Positions 6,608 to 14,387 of a DNA stretch of 14,387 nucleotides are shown here, one piece after another. The position numbers were made by a program, and so were the translations under genes. Position 1 is the stretch's first letter. Each line of letters begins with the position of its first letter. The DNA is from an uncultured Eubacterium sp. (GTDB taxonomy: Bacteria > Bacillota > Clostridia > Lachnospirales > Lachnospiraceae): positions 1 through 14,387 of the forward strand of contig URYE01000073.1 of assembly GCA_900551945.1 (NCBI GenBank), written 5' to 3'. The notes beneath the pieces were generated by a model. It saw only the letters and a list, made by a program, of their open reading frames with translations, was not told the origin of the DNA and did no database searches.

Positions 6608-6611
6608 CAAT

Positions 6612-8600
6612 ATGGCGGAGTTTAAACTTGTATCAGAATATCAGCCAATGGGTGACCAGCCACAAGCTATTGAGAAGTTGGCGCAAGGTTTTGCAGAAGG
6701 CAATCAGTTTGAAACACTTGTAGGTGTAACAGGTTCTGGTAAGACATTTACAATGGCAAATATAATTCAACGTGTTAAAAAGCCGACACTTATTATTTCA
6801 CATAATAAGACGTTAGCGGCACAGCTATATGGAGAAATGAAAGAATTTTTTCCAGAGAATGCAGTTGAATATTTCGTATCGTATTATGATTATTACCAAC
6901 CAGAAGCTTACGTTCCACAAAGTGACACTTATATTGCAAAGGACTCCTCTATAAATGATGAAATTGATAAGCTTAGACATTCCGCAACATCAGCACTTTC
7001 TGAACGTGATGACGTTATAATTGTAGCATCTGTTTCTTGTATATATGGACTTGGTGCGCCGATAGATTATAAGAACATGGTTATTTCTTTAAGACCAGGA
7101 ATGGAAAAGGATAGAGATGATGTTATAAGACAACTTATAGATATACAATATGTAAGGTCTGACCAAGATTTTAAGCGAGGAACATTTAGAGTAAGAGGTG
7201 ACGTTATAGAAGTGTATCCATCTAATTCTACAGACGAAGCTGTGCGAGTTGAGTTTTTTGGTGATGAAGTAGATAGGATAACCCAGATAGACGCACTTAC
7301 GGGAGAAGTTAAGTCACTTCTTGAACACATAGCAATATTTCCTAATTCTCATTATGTTGTTGACAAAGAAAAGTTGACAGTAGCTGTTGAGAATATAAGG
7401 GAAGAACTGGCAGAACGTATAAAGTACTTTAAGAGTGAAGATAAGCTTATTGAAGCACAGCGAATTGAAGAAAGAACTAACTTTGATATAGAAATGATAC
7501 AAGAAACGGGTTTTTGCTCTGGAATTGAGAATTATTCAAGACATTTAGCAGGTTTACCAGCAGGAGTGCCGCCATATACACTTATGGATTATTTCCCAAA
7601 AGATTTTCTTATTATTGTAGATGAGTCACACATTACAATTCCACAGATAAGGGGAATGTATGCAGGTGACCAGTCAAGAAAGTCAACACTTGTAGATTAT
7701 GGTTTTAGGCTTCCATCAGCTAAGGACAATAGACCACTTAACTTTTCTGAGTTTGAAGCTAAGATATCACAGATGTTATTTGTATCAGCAACTCCGTCAA
7801 CTTATGAAAGAGAGCATGAGTTGTTGTCAGCCGAACAAGTGATAAGACCTACAGGACTTTTAGACCCACAGATTAGTGTACGACCTATTGAAGGACAGAT
7901 TGATGATTTAGTATCTGAGATTAATAAAGAAACTGCAAAAAAGAACAAGATACTTGTTACAACTTTAACAAAGAGAATGGCAGAAGATTTGACAGATTAT
8001 CTAAAAGAATTAGGAATACGAGTTAAGTATCTTCACGCAGATATAGATACACTTGAAAGACAAAAGATTATAAGAGATATGCGACTTGATGGCTTTGATG
8101 TTTTAGTAGGTATTAACCTTTTAAGGGAAGGTCTTGATATTCCAGAAATATCACTTGTTGCAATATTAGACGCAGATAAAGAAGGATTTTTAAGAACGGA
8201 AACTTCTCTTATTCAGACGATAGGACGAGCTGCAAGAAATAGCGAAGGTCATGTTATTATGTATGCTGATAAAGTAACTGTTTCTATGCAAAATGCTATT
8301 TCAGAAACAGAAAGGCGACGTAAGATACAGGAAGAGTACAATGAAGCTCATGGTATAACGCCACAGACTATAAAGAAAGCTGTACGAGATTTGATAAGCA
8401 TTTCAAAGGCGGCAGAAAGCACATCAGATAAGCTTGAAAAAGATTATGAATCTATGAGTATAAAAGAACTTGAAAAAGTTAAGAAAGAGATTGAAAAGAA
8501 TATGCACAAAGCGGCAGCAGAACTTAACTTTGAAGAAGCGGCAGCTTTGCGTGATAAGATGATAGAAGTTAATAAATACATTTATGAAATGAAAAGTTAA
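6612..8600 (+). CDS. uvrB: Excinuclease ABC subunit UvrB
   Basis: A 662-residue DNA damage-verification helicase of nucleotide excision repair. UvrA loads it on damaged DNA and it then recruits the nuclease UvrC. Visible features are Walker A GVTGSGKT (38-45), the tyrosine-rich beta-hairpin region ([20 protein letters not shown]) that clamps the strand, the helicase motif DESH (337-340), helicase motif [11 protein letters not shown] (535-543), and a C-terminal UVR domain in about the last 45 residues ([14 protein letters not shown]) that binds UvrC or UvrA. Length and ends are normal and no key residue is missing. The start at 6612 gives the family-typical [17 protein letters not shown]. Regulation is probably by LexA through the operator at 6278. 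uvrA follows after 224 bases with no strong terminator between. Confidence 0.98.
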   Translation: MAEFKLVSEYQPMGDQPQAIEKLAQGFAEGNQFETLVGVTGSGKTFTMANIIQRVKKPTLIISHNKTLAAQLYGEMKEFFPENAVEYFVSYYDYYQPEAYVPQSDTYIAKDSSINDEIDKLRHSATSALSERDDVIIVASVSCIYGLGAPIDYKNMVISLRPGMEKDRDDVIRQLIDIQYVRSDQDFKRGTFRVRGDVIEVYPSNSTDEAVRVEFFGDEVDRITQIDALTGEVKSLLEHIAIFPNSHYVVDKEKLTVAVENIREELAERIKYFKSEDKLIEAQRIEERTNFDIEMIQETGFCSGIENYSRHLAGLPAGVPPYTLMDYFPKDFLIIVDESHITIPQIRGMYAGDQSRKSTLVDYGFRLPSAKDNRPLNFSEFEAKISQMLFVSATPSTYEREHELLSAEQVIRPTGLLDPQISVRPIEGQIDDLVSEINKETAKKNKILVTTLTKRMAEDLTDYLKELGIRVKYLHADIDTLERQKIIRDMRLDGFDVLVGINLLREGLDIPEISLVAILDADKEGFLRTETSLIQTIGRAARNSEGHVIMYADKVTVSMQNAISETERRRKIQEEYNEAHGITPQTIKKAVRDLISISKAAESTSDKLEKDYESMSIKELEKVKKEIEKNMHKAAAELNFEEAAALRDKMIEVNKYIYEMKS

Positions 8601-8760
8601 AATATTATTTTCATTTATAATTAAGTCCTTTAACGAAAAAAGATATTATTTAACACTATTAAGAAAGTCCAAACTTATATTGTGAGAAGTAAAAAATAGA
8701 ATTTATTTTACTTATATGAATAATCAAGGGAAGTTTTTGTTTTAATAGAAACATAGAAAC

Positions 8761-8789
8761 TTGGCAATTGTAAATATAGATAATTTATA
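8761..8789 (+). promoter_or_regulatory. Weak candidate internal promoter for uvrA
   Basis: TTGGCA (8761-8766) and TTTATA (8784-8789) are 17 bases apart and end 35 bases before the uvrA start. No LexA-type box is present in the uvrB-uvrA gap, so any SOS control of uvrA would come by read-through from the uvrB promoter. Confidence 0.3.
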
Positions 8790-8824
8790 TTAAAAAATGA
8801 AAGGTTATGTAGGTTATATTTAAA

Positions 8825-11662
8825 ATGGAAAAGGGAAAGTATAGACAGTTTATAAAGATAAGAGGCGCAAATGAACACAATCTCAAGAATATTTCAGTAG
8901 ATATTCCACGAAATGAACTTGTAGTTCTTACAGGACTTTCAGGTTCGGGAAAGTCTTCACTGGCGTTTGATACCATTTATGCAGAAGGACAAAGAAGATA
9001 CATGGAGTCATTATCTTCTTATGCAAGACAGTTCTTAGGGCAAATGGAAAAGCCAGATGTAGAGAGTATAGAAGGACTTTCGCCTGCTATATCAATTGAC
9101 CAAAAATCAACTAACAGAAATCCACGTTCTACAGTTGGAACGGTTACAGAAATATATGATTATTTCAGACTTTTATATGCAAGAATAGGTATTCCACACT
9201 GTCCAAAGTGTGGGAAAGAAATTATGAAGCAAACAGTTGACCAGATGGTTGATGTTATAATGGAGCTTCCAGAAAGAACTAAAATTCAAATTATGGCACC
9301 AGTTGTCAGGGGAAGAAAGGGAGAACATGTAAAGTTATTAGAGCAGGCTAAAAAGAGTGGTTATGTTCGTGTGCGAATTGATGGCAATATGTATGAACTT
9401 TCTGATGACATTTCACTTGAAAAAAATAAAAAACATAATATAGAAATAGTAGTGGATAGATTATCAGTAAAGGAAGGAATAGAAAAGCGACTTACAGATT
9501 CCATTGAAACTGCATTAAAACTAGCAGAAGGTTTGATGATGGTAGACGTAATTGGTCAAGAGCCAATGAACTTTAGTCAAAGCTTTTCATGCCCAGATTG
9601 TGGTATAAGTATTGAAGAAATTGAACCTAGAAGTTTTTCATTTAATAATCCATTTGGAGCTTGTCCAGATTGTTTTGGACTTGGTTATAAAATGGAATTT
9701 GACGCAGAGCTTTTAATACCAGATGAAAGACTTAGTATTGACGAAGGTGCAATTGTAGGAATGGGTTGGCAGTCAGTTACTGATGAAGGAAGTTTTTCAA
9801 GGGCGATTATGAATGCACTTGCAAATGCGTATGACTTTAGTCTTTCAACACCATTTAAAGATTATCCAGATGAAATTAAAGATATTATAATAAATGGAAC
9901 AAAAGGTCATTCTGTAAAGGTGCGCTATAAGGGGCAACGTGGTGAAGGCGTATATGATATAGCTTTTGAAGGGCTTATAAGAAATATGGAGAAGCGATAT
10001 CGTGAAACTGGCTCAGACCTTATGAAACAGCAATATGAAGAATTTATGAGAATAACACCTTGTACAACTTGTAAGGGGCAGAGATTGAAGGCTTCATCAC
10101 TTGCCGTTACAGTTGCAGGTAAAAATATATACGAAATAACTAACATGTCAATCGTAAAGCTACAAGAATTCCTTGAAAGTATGCAGCTTAATGAAAGACA
10201 GTTACTTATTGGTGCTCAAATCCTAAAAGAGATAAAGTCAAGAATAAAGTTTCTTATGGACGTGGGACTTGACTATTTGTCACTATCAAGAGCTACGGGA
10301 ACTTTATCTGGTGGTGAAGCACAAAGAATAAGACTTGCAACACAGATTGGTTCTGGACTTGTAGGTGTGGCATACATTCTTGATGAACCTAGTATTGGTC
10401 TACACCAAAGAGATAATGACAAGCTGCTTGGTACACTTACACATCTTCGTGATTTAGGCAATTCTGTAATAGTTGTAGAACATGATGAAGATACTATGTT
10501 TGCGGCAGATTACATTGTTGACATTGGGCCAGGAGCAGGCAAAAATGGTGGAGAAGTTGTTGCAACTGGTACAGCAGAAGAAATTATGAAATGTAAAGAA
10601 AGCGTTACTGGTGCATACCTTAGTGGACGAATTAAAATTCCAGTGCCACAGCAAAGAAAAGAGCCTACAGGTTGGATAACAGTTAAAAAGGCAGCAGAAA
10701 ATAATCTTAAAAATATAGATGTAGATATTCCACTTGGAGTAATGACTTGTGTTACTGGCGTGTCTGGATCGGGAAAGAGTTCACTTGTAAATGAAATTTT
10801 ATATAAACATCTTGCAAAAGAGCTTAATAGAGCTAGGTGTATTGCAGGTAAACATGAAGGAATAGATGGTGTAGAACAGCTTGACAAGATAATTAATATT
10901 GACCAGTCACCAATAGGAAGAACACCACGTTCTAATCCTGCAACATATACAGGCGTATTTGATATGATAAGAGATTTGTTTGCTTCAACAACAGGCGCAA
11001 AAGAACGTGGTTATAAAAAGGGCAGATTTAGCTTTAATGTAAAGGGCGGACGTTGTGAAGCCTGCTCAGGTGATGGTATTATTAAGATTGAAATGCACTT
11101 TTTACCAGACGTATATGTGCCTTGTGAAGTGTGTGGTGGTAAGAGATATAATAGAGAAACACTTGAAGTAAAGTACAAGGATAAGAGTATATTTGATGTA
11201 CTTGATATGACAGTGGAAGATGCTGTTGAATTTTTTGAAAATGTACCAACAATTAAGCGAAAAATAGAAACTCTTAACGATGTAGGTTTATCATATATAA
11301 AGCTTGGTCAGCCATCAACAGAATTATCGGGTGGTGAAGCACAAAGAATAAAGCTTGCAACAGAGCTTTCAAAAAGAAGCACAGGAAAGACGATATATAT
11401 TCTTGATGAACCAACAACAGGTCTTCATTTTGCTGATGTGCATAAACTCGTAGATATATTGCACAAATTGACAGAAAGTGGAAATACGGTTGTTGTAATT
11501 GAGCATAATCTTGATGTGATTAAGACTGCTGATTATATTATAGATATGGGGCCAGAAGGCGGTGACAGAGGTGGTACAGTAATAGCAAAAGGAACACCAG
11601 AAGAAGTTGCTAAAGTAAAAAAGTCATATACAGGTCAGTATCTTAAGAAATATTTAAAATAA
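8825..11662 (+). CDS. uvrA: Excinuclease ABC subunit UvrA
   Basis: A 945-residue damage-recognition ATPase that works as a dimer and delivers UvrB to lesions. It has two ABC modules: Walker [10 protein letters not shown] (37-45) and GVSGSGKSS (645-653), each with its own LSGGEAQR signature and a Walker B followed by LDEP. Cysteine pairs for all three zinc modules are visible: CPKC with CTTC, CPDC with CPDC, and CEAC with CEVC. Length is full. The start is family-typical ([14 protein letters not shown]), but the ribosome binding site is poor: only an AGG (8811-8813) lies 11 bases upstream. An 8-codon ORF (8797-8823) ends one base before the start, so translation could depend on reinitiation; that is speculation. 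It is probably co-transcribed with uvrB. Confidence 0.98.
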   Translation: MEKGKYRQFIKIRGANEHNLKNISVDIPRNELVVLTGLSGSGKSSLAFDTIYAEGQRRYMESLSSYARQFLGQMEKPDVESIEGLSPAISIDQKSTNRNPRSTVGTVTEIYDYFRLLYARIGIPHCPKCGKEIMKQTVDQMVDVIMELPERTKIQIMAPVVRGRKGEHVKLLEQAKKSGYVRVRIDGNMYELSDDISLEKNKKHNIEIVVDRLSVKEGIEKRLTDSIETALKLAEGLMMVDVIGQEPMNFSQSFSCPDCGISIEEIEPRSFSFNNPFGACPDCFGLGYKMEFDAELLIPDERLSIDEGAIVGMGWQSVTDEGSFSRAIMNALANAYDFSLSTPFKDYPDEIKDIIINGTKGHSVKVRYKGQRGEGVYDIAFEGLIRNMEKRYRETGSDLMKQQYEEFMRITPCTTCKGQRLKASSLAVTVAGKNIYEITNMSIVKLQEFLESMQLNERQLLIGAQILKEIKSRIKFLMDVGLDYLSLSRATGTLSGGEAQRIRLATQIGSGLVGVAYILDEPSIGLHQRDNDKLLGTLTHLRDLGNSVIVVEHDEDTMFAADYIVDIGPGAGKNGGEVVATGTAEEIMKCKESVTGAYLSGRIKIPVPQQRKEPTGWITVKKAAENNLKNIDVDIPLGVMTCVTGVSGSGKSSLVNEILYKHLAKELNRARCIAGKHEGIDGVEQLDKIINIDQSPIGRTPRSNPATYTGVFDMIRDLFASTTGAKERGYKKGRFSFNVKGGRCEACSGDGIIKIEMHFLPDVYVPCEVCGGKRYNRETLEVKYKDKSIFDVLDMTVEDAVEFFENVPTIKRKIETLNDVGLSYIKLGQPSTELSGGEAQRIKLATELSKRSTGKTIYILDEPTTGLHFADVHKLVDILHKLTESGNTVVVIEHNLDVIKTADYIIDMGPEGGDRGGTVIAKGTPEEVAKVKKSYTGQYLKKYLK

Positions 11663-11735
11663 TGTAGTATTGAATATGTTAGATAATCATATATGTGTAT
11701 GTTGTTTTACTCTTTATTTTCATTGCTTTGAAAAG

Positions 11736-12650
11736 TCAAAATGGGCAAAATAATAAACTATATGTTATGCAAGTGATGAGATAATTTTTATATACATTTT
11801 TATGATTGATAGAAAGGATAAAATATGGAAATTAAAGGCATTATATTTGATATGGACGGTATACTTGTTGACTCCGAAAGACAGTCAAATGAGGGCTGGC
11901 TTTGGGCTGCAAAACAAAAAAATGTAGAAATGCCTATGTGGCTTATAGATGATTTTAAAGGTGCGCCAGCTACTCTTTGTAAGAAGTTTTTTGATGATTA
12001 TTATCATGGTAAAATAGATTATGATGAAACTAAAAAACTAAGAACAGATTATGTATACCGACTTCGTGAAAAAGAAGGACTTCCTGTTAAAAAAGGAGTA
12101 GATGTTATTTTTAAATACATTAAAGAGCATAATTTAAAGTGTGCAGTTGCTACATCAACTCAAAGAGAAAGTGCTGAGAAAACACTTCACAATATTGGTG
12201 TGTGGGAATATCTTAATGGCGTTGTATATGGTGATGAAGTAGAGCATGGAAAGCCAGAACCAGACATATTTTTAAAGGCAGCAAGTCTTTTAAACTTAGA
12301 ACCACAATATTGTATAGTAGTAGAAGATAGTATCAATGGCATAAAAGCAGGATATAACGCAAAAATGAAAGTAATTCACGTTCCCGATACGATTAAGATT
12401 GATGATGATGTTAAAAAATTAACATACAGAGTATGTGATAACTTGGCAGATATTGTTGATATTATTGGAAGTGAAAAATAAAAACTATCATGTAAAAATA
12501 AAATTTGGTTAGGCAAGACTATTTTTAATAAGTGAATTTTGTAAGTGTAGGCTTTTATCTTATGGCTTTTAGCCAATTGAAAATTATGTTATTAAAAATC
12601 AAAATGGTTAAAATAAAAAACTTGTTATGTGGGTGGTGTAATTATTATAG
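11736..12650 (+). repeat. Related intergenic sequences on both sides of the HAD gene
   Basis: Bases 11736-11790 and 12599-12649 align with short gaps: both begin TCAAAATGG, then share AAAATAA, AAACT, TGTTATG, GTG and TAATT in the same order. Weaker similarity may extend upstream (11695-11734 against 12541-12583). This looks like a decayed direct repeat. It could be a duplicated spacer or members of a dispersed intergenic family. There are no mobile genes between the copies. Confidence 0.4.
11825..12481 (+). CDS. HAD-superfamily hydrolase, subfamily IA (phosphatase or phosphoglucomutase-like)
   Basis: A 218-residue soluble enzyme likely to act on a small phosphorylated metabolite. All four HAD motifs are present: FDMDG with nucleophile D9 and acid D11, ATSTQ (109-113), the lysine K143 in GKPEPD, and VEDS with E167 and D168 binding magnesium. 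The helical cap lies between motifs I and II (about 16-85), as in subfamily IA, which includes beta-phosphoglucomutase and 2-haloacid-type phosphatases. The substrate cannot be told from sequence. The ATG at 11825 follows AAAGGA (11813-11818) at 6 bases. The 162-base gap to uvrA and the lack of a shared function suggest it is a separate unit; a weak promoter (TTGAAA 11728-11733, TAATAA 11751-11756) is possible. Confidence 0.9.
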   Translation: MEIKGIIFDMDGILVDSERQSNEGWLWAAKQKNVEMPMWLIDDFKGAPATLCKKFFDDYYHGKIDYDETKKLRTDYVYRLREKEGLPVKKGVDVIFKYIKEHNLKCAVATSTQRESAEKTLHNIGVWEYLNGVVYGDEVEHGKPEPDIFLKAASLLNLEPQYCIVVEDSINGIKAGYNAKMKVIHVPDTIKIDDDVKKLTYRVCDNLADIVDIIGSEK

Positions 12651-12735
12651 CTTATTTGTATTAGAAAAGTGAAAATGGCTTTTGATAAAGTGATATAAGT
12701 AGCAATATAAAAAGTAGTTGCTATTGTAGTAAAAA
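12482..12735. other. AT-rich spacer between the HAD gene and guaA
   Basis: There is no credible gene and no strong terminator. It holds one copy of the repeat described for 11736-12650 and a small hairpin TGGCT-TTT-AGCCA (12563-12575) without a T tail. I looked for the conserved core of a purine riboswitch, which often controls purine genes in Firmicutes, and did not find it. Confidence 0.5.
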
Positions 12736-12763
12736 TTGTTTAAAATAGATTTAGTATTATACA
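12736..12763 (+). promoter_or_regulatory. Candidate promoter of guaA
   Basis: TTGTTT (12736-12741) and TATACA (12758-12763) are 16 bases apart. Transcription would start near 12770, about 35 bases before the TTG start codon. The match is moderate. Confidence 0.35.
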
Positions 12764-12776
12764 AAATGATATTATT

Positions 12777-12800
12777 TGTCGTATTTCGACAGAACGGAGG
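12777..12800 (+). promoter_or_regulatory. Small hairpin and ribosome binding site deciding the guaA start
   Basis: TGTCG (12777-12781) pairs with CGACA (12787-12791) around a 5-base loop. GGAGG (12796-12800) follows and lies 5 bases before the TTG at 12806. The strong site argues for the start at 12806. The hairpin ends four bases before the binding site and may influence ribosome access. Confidence 0.55.
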
Positions 12801-12805
12801 AAAAT

Positions 12806-14347
12806 TTGAATAGCGAAGTAGTATTAGTCCTCGATTTTGGTGGACAGTATAATCAGCTTATTGCAAGACGTGTAAGAGAATGTAACGTTTATGCAGAAGT
12901 AATTCCATATACAACAAGTCTTGAAGATATCAAGGCAAAGAATCCAAAAGGAATTATATTTACAGGTGGCCCTAATAGCGTATATAAAGATGACTCACCA
13001 TCTTATGATAAAGCTATATTTGAAGCAGGAATACCAATTCTTGGTATTTGTTATGGCTCACAGCTTATGGCACACAAGCTCGGCGGTAAGGTTATGACAG
13101 CTCCTGTAAGTGAATATGGTAAAACAGAAGTAGAAGTTGATACAAATTCACTTATATTTGAAAATGTTAATAAAAATACAATCACATGGATGAGCCATAC
13201 AGATTATATTGCAGAAGCTCCAGAAGGCTTTAAGATTACAGGTCATACAGATAACTGTCCTGTAGCGGCAATGGAAAATGCAGATAAGAACCTTTATGCA
13301 GTTCAGTTCCACCCAGAAGTTATGCACTCAGTTGAAGGTCAGAAGATGCTTCACAATTTCCTTTTCAACGTATGTAAGTGTGCTGGTGATTGGAAGATGG
13401 ATTCATTTGTTGAAACAACAGTTGCACAGATAAGAGAAAAGGTTGGCAATGGTAAAGTATTATGTGCATTATCAGGTGGTGTTGACTCATCAGTTGCAGC
13501 AGTTATGCTTGCAAAAGCAGTTGGTAAGCAGCTTACTTGTGTATTTGTAGACCATGGTCTTCTTCGTAAAAATGAAGGGGATGAAGTAGAAGCAGTATTT
13601 GGCCCAGAAGGCCCATATGACCTTAACTTTATCAGAGTTAATGCACAGGATAGATTTTACGAGAAGCTTAAAGATGTAGAAGAACCAGAAGCAAAACGTA
13701 AGATTATTGGTGAAGAATTTATAAGAGTATTTGAAGAAGAAGCAAAGAAGATTGGTGCAGTAGATTTCCTTGTGCAAGGAACTATTTATCCAGACGTTAT
13801 CGAGTCAGGACTTGGTAAGTCAGCAACAATCAAATCTCACCACAACGTAGGTGGACTTCCTGACTATGTAGATTTCAAGGAAATCGTTGAACCTTTAAGA
13901 ATGTTATTTAAAGATGAAGTTAGAAAAGCAGGACGTGAACTTGGTATTCCAGAATATCTTGTAAGTCGTCAGCCATTCCCAGGTCCAGGACTTGGTATCA
14001 GAATTATTGGAGCTGTAACACCTGAAAAGGTAAGAATAGTTCAAGATGCTGATTACATTTATAGAGAAGAAATCGCAAAAGCTGGTGTAGATAAAGATTT
14101 AGGACAGTATTTTGCGGCTCTTACAAATATGCGTTCAGTAGGTGTTATGGGTGATGAAAGAACTTATGACTATGCTGTAGCATTAAGAGCTGTATGTACA
14201 GCCGACTTTATGACAGCCGATTGCGCACAGATACCATGGGATGTATTAAGCACAGTTGCTAATAGAATTGTAAATGAAGTAAAAGGGGTAAACAGAGTGC
14301 TGTACGATTGCACAAGTAAGCCACCGGCTACTATTGAGTTTGAATAA
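12806..14347 (+). CDS. guaA: GMP synthase, glutamine-hydrolysing
   Basis: A 513-residue enzyme that converts XMP to GMP using ATP and glutamine, the last step of GMP synthesis. The N-terminal class I glutamine amidotransferase domain (about 1-190) has the nucleophile C82 in GICYGSQ and H169 and E171 in FHPEV. The ATP-pyrophosphatase domain has the P-loop SGGVDSS (223-229). The C-terminal dimerisation domain has [12 protein letters not shown] and ends KPPATIEFE, close to the usual KPPATIEWE. I start it at TTG 12806, which has GGAGG five bases upstream and gives [15 protein letters not shown] longer version from TTG 12776 would read through a hairpin and the binding site and has no binding site of its own. 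The length then equals the usual Firmicute form. The 3' end of guaA is a known island integration site; only 40 bases beyond it are visible. Confidence 0.97.
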   Translation: MNSEVVLVLDFGGQYNQLIARRVRECNVYAEVIPYTTSLEDIKAKNPKGIIFTGGPNSVYKDDSPSYDKAIFEAGIPILGICYGSQLMAHKLGGKVMTAPVSEYGKTEVEVDTNSLIFENVNKNTITWMSHTDYIAEAPEGFKITGHTDNCPVAAMENADKNLYAVQFHPEVMHSVEGQKMLHNFLFNVCKCAGDWKMDSFVETTVAQIREKVGNGKVLCALSGGVDSSVAAVMLAKAVGKQLTCVFVDHGLLRKNEGDEVEAVFGPEGPYDLNFIRVNAQDRFYEKLKDVEEPEAKRKIIGEEFIRVFEEEAKKIGAVDFLVQGTIYPDVIESGLGKSATIKSHHNVGGLPDYVDFKEIVEPLRMLFKDEVRKAGRELGIPEYLVSRQPFPGPGLGIRIIGAVTPEKVRIVQDADYIYREEIAKAGVDKDLGQYFAALTNMRSVGVMGDERTYDYAVALRAVCTADFMTADCAQIPWDVLSTVANRIVNEVKGVNRVLYDCTSKPPATIEFE

Positions 14348-14387
14348 ATCGAGTTGCTTAAAAAAGCCAGTGTTTATGCGGGTTTCA

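Noticed and set aside
8915..8927. GAAC-TTGTA-GTTC inside uvrA as a second LexA box
   Set aside because: The spacer is five bases, not the four the LexA box requires, and it lies within conserved coding sequence.
10510..10887. 125-codon open frame on the minus strand inside uvrA
   Set aside because: It lies fully within the conserved second half of uvrA, has no domain, and its codon use mirrors the coding strand.
12776..12805. Upstream TTG start adding ten residues to GuaA
   Set aside because: It lies in a hairpin without a binding site, while TTG 12806 has GGAGG at 5 bases and gives the usual family start.
12482..12805. Purine riboswitch upstream of guaA
   Set aside because: The conserved loop and junction sequences of the purine riboswitch are not present.

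Overview
The window is AT-rich, tightly coding chromosomal DNA from a low-GC Firmicute. Protein content, gene order and codon choice fit a clostridial relative, most likely Lachnospiraceae; this is inferred by eye and no species is claimed. All genes lie on the plus strand. I see no transposase, integrase, phage gene, CRISPR array, tRNA or rRNA, and the gene content looks like ordinary core genome.

Layout. (1) Bases 1-70 hold the likely tail of an upstream gene and its terminator. (2) Bases 229-2920 look like one transcription unit: a PucR/CdaR-type regulator, then ftsE and ftsX with overlapping ends, closed by a hairpin terminator at 2933-2977. (3) Bases 3028-4509 encode a secreted coiled-coil plus M23 peptidoglycan hydrolase, and 4687-5997 a membrane-anchored PDZ/S41 C-terminal processing protease that ends in a strong terminator. 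(4) Bases 5998-6611 are a long non-coding stretch with a near-consensus promoter, an overlapping LexA-type SOS operator, a 7-bp tandem repeat and degenerate direct repeats. It leads into uvrB (6612-8600), then uvrA (8825-11662). (5) A small HAD-superfamily hydrolase (11825-12481) sits between two related intergenic sequences. (6) guaA (TTG start at 12806, end 14347) closes the window.

How the genes work together. FtsE and FtsX form a membrane complex that in other Firmicutes activates a coiled-coil peptidoglycan hydrolase (PcsB in streptococci, CwlO in Bacillus). The M23 protein immediately downstream has that architecture and is the obvious candidate partner. The S41 protease is also a surface enzyme. 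UvrB and UvrA are two of the three subunits of the excision repair nuclease, and the operator upstream of uvrB indicates DNA-damage control. The ftsEX, S41 protease and uvrBA association resembles the neighbourhood known in Bacillus, so it is probably an old conserved block.

The parts most worth a second look are non-coding: the SOS promoter with a perfect inverted copy of its operator core on the other side of the -10 box, the long uvrB leader with a heptanucleotide repeat, related degenerate repeats in several intergenic regions, and the base of the guaA 3' end, a known type of integration site. I found no clear evidence of a wholly new system.
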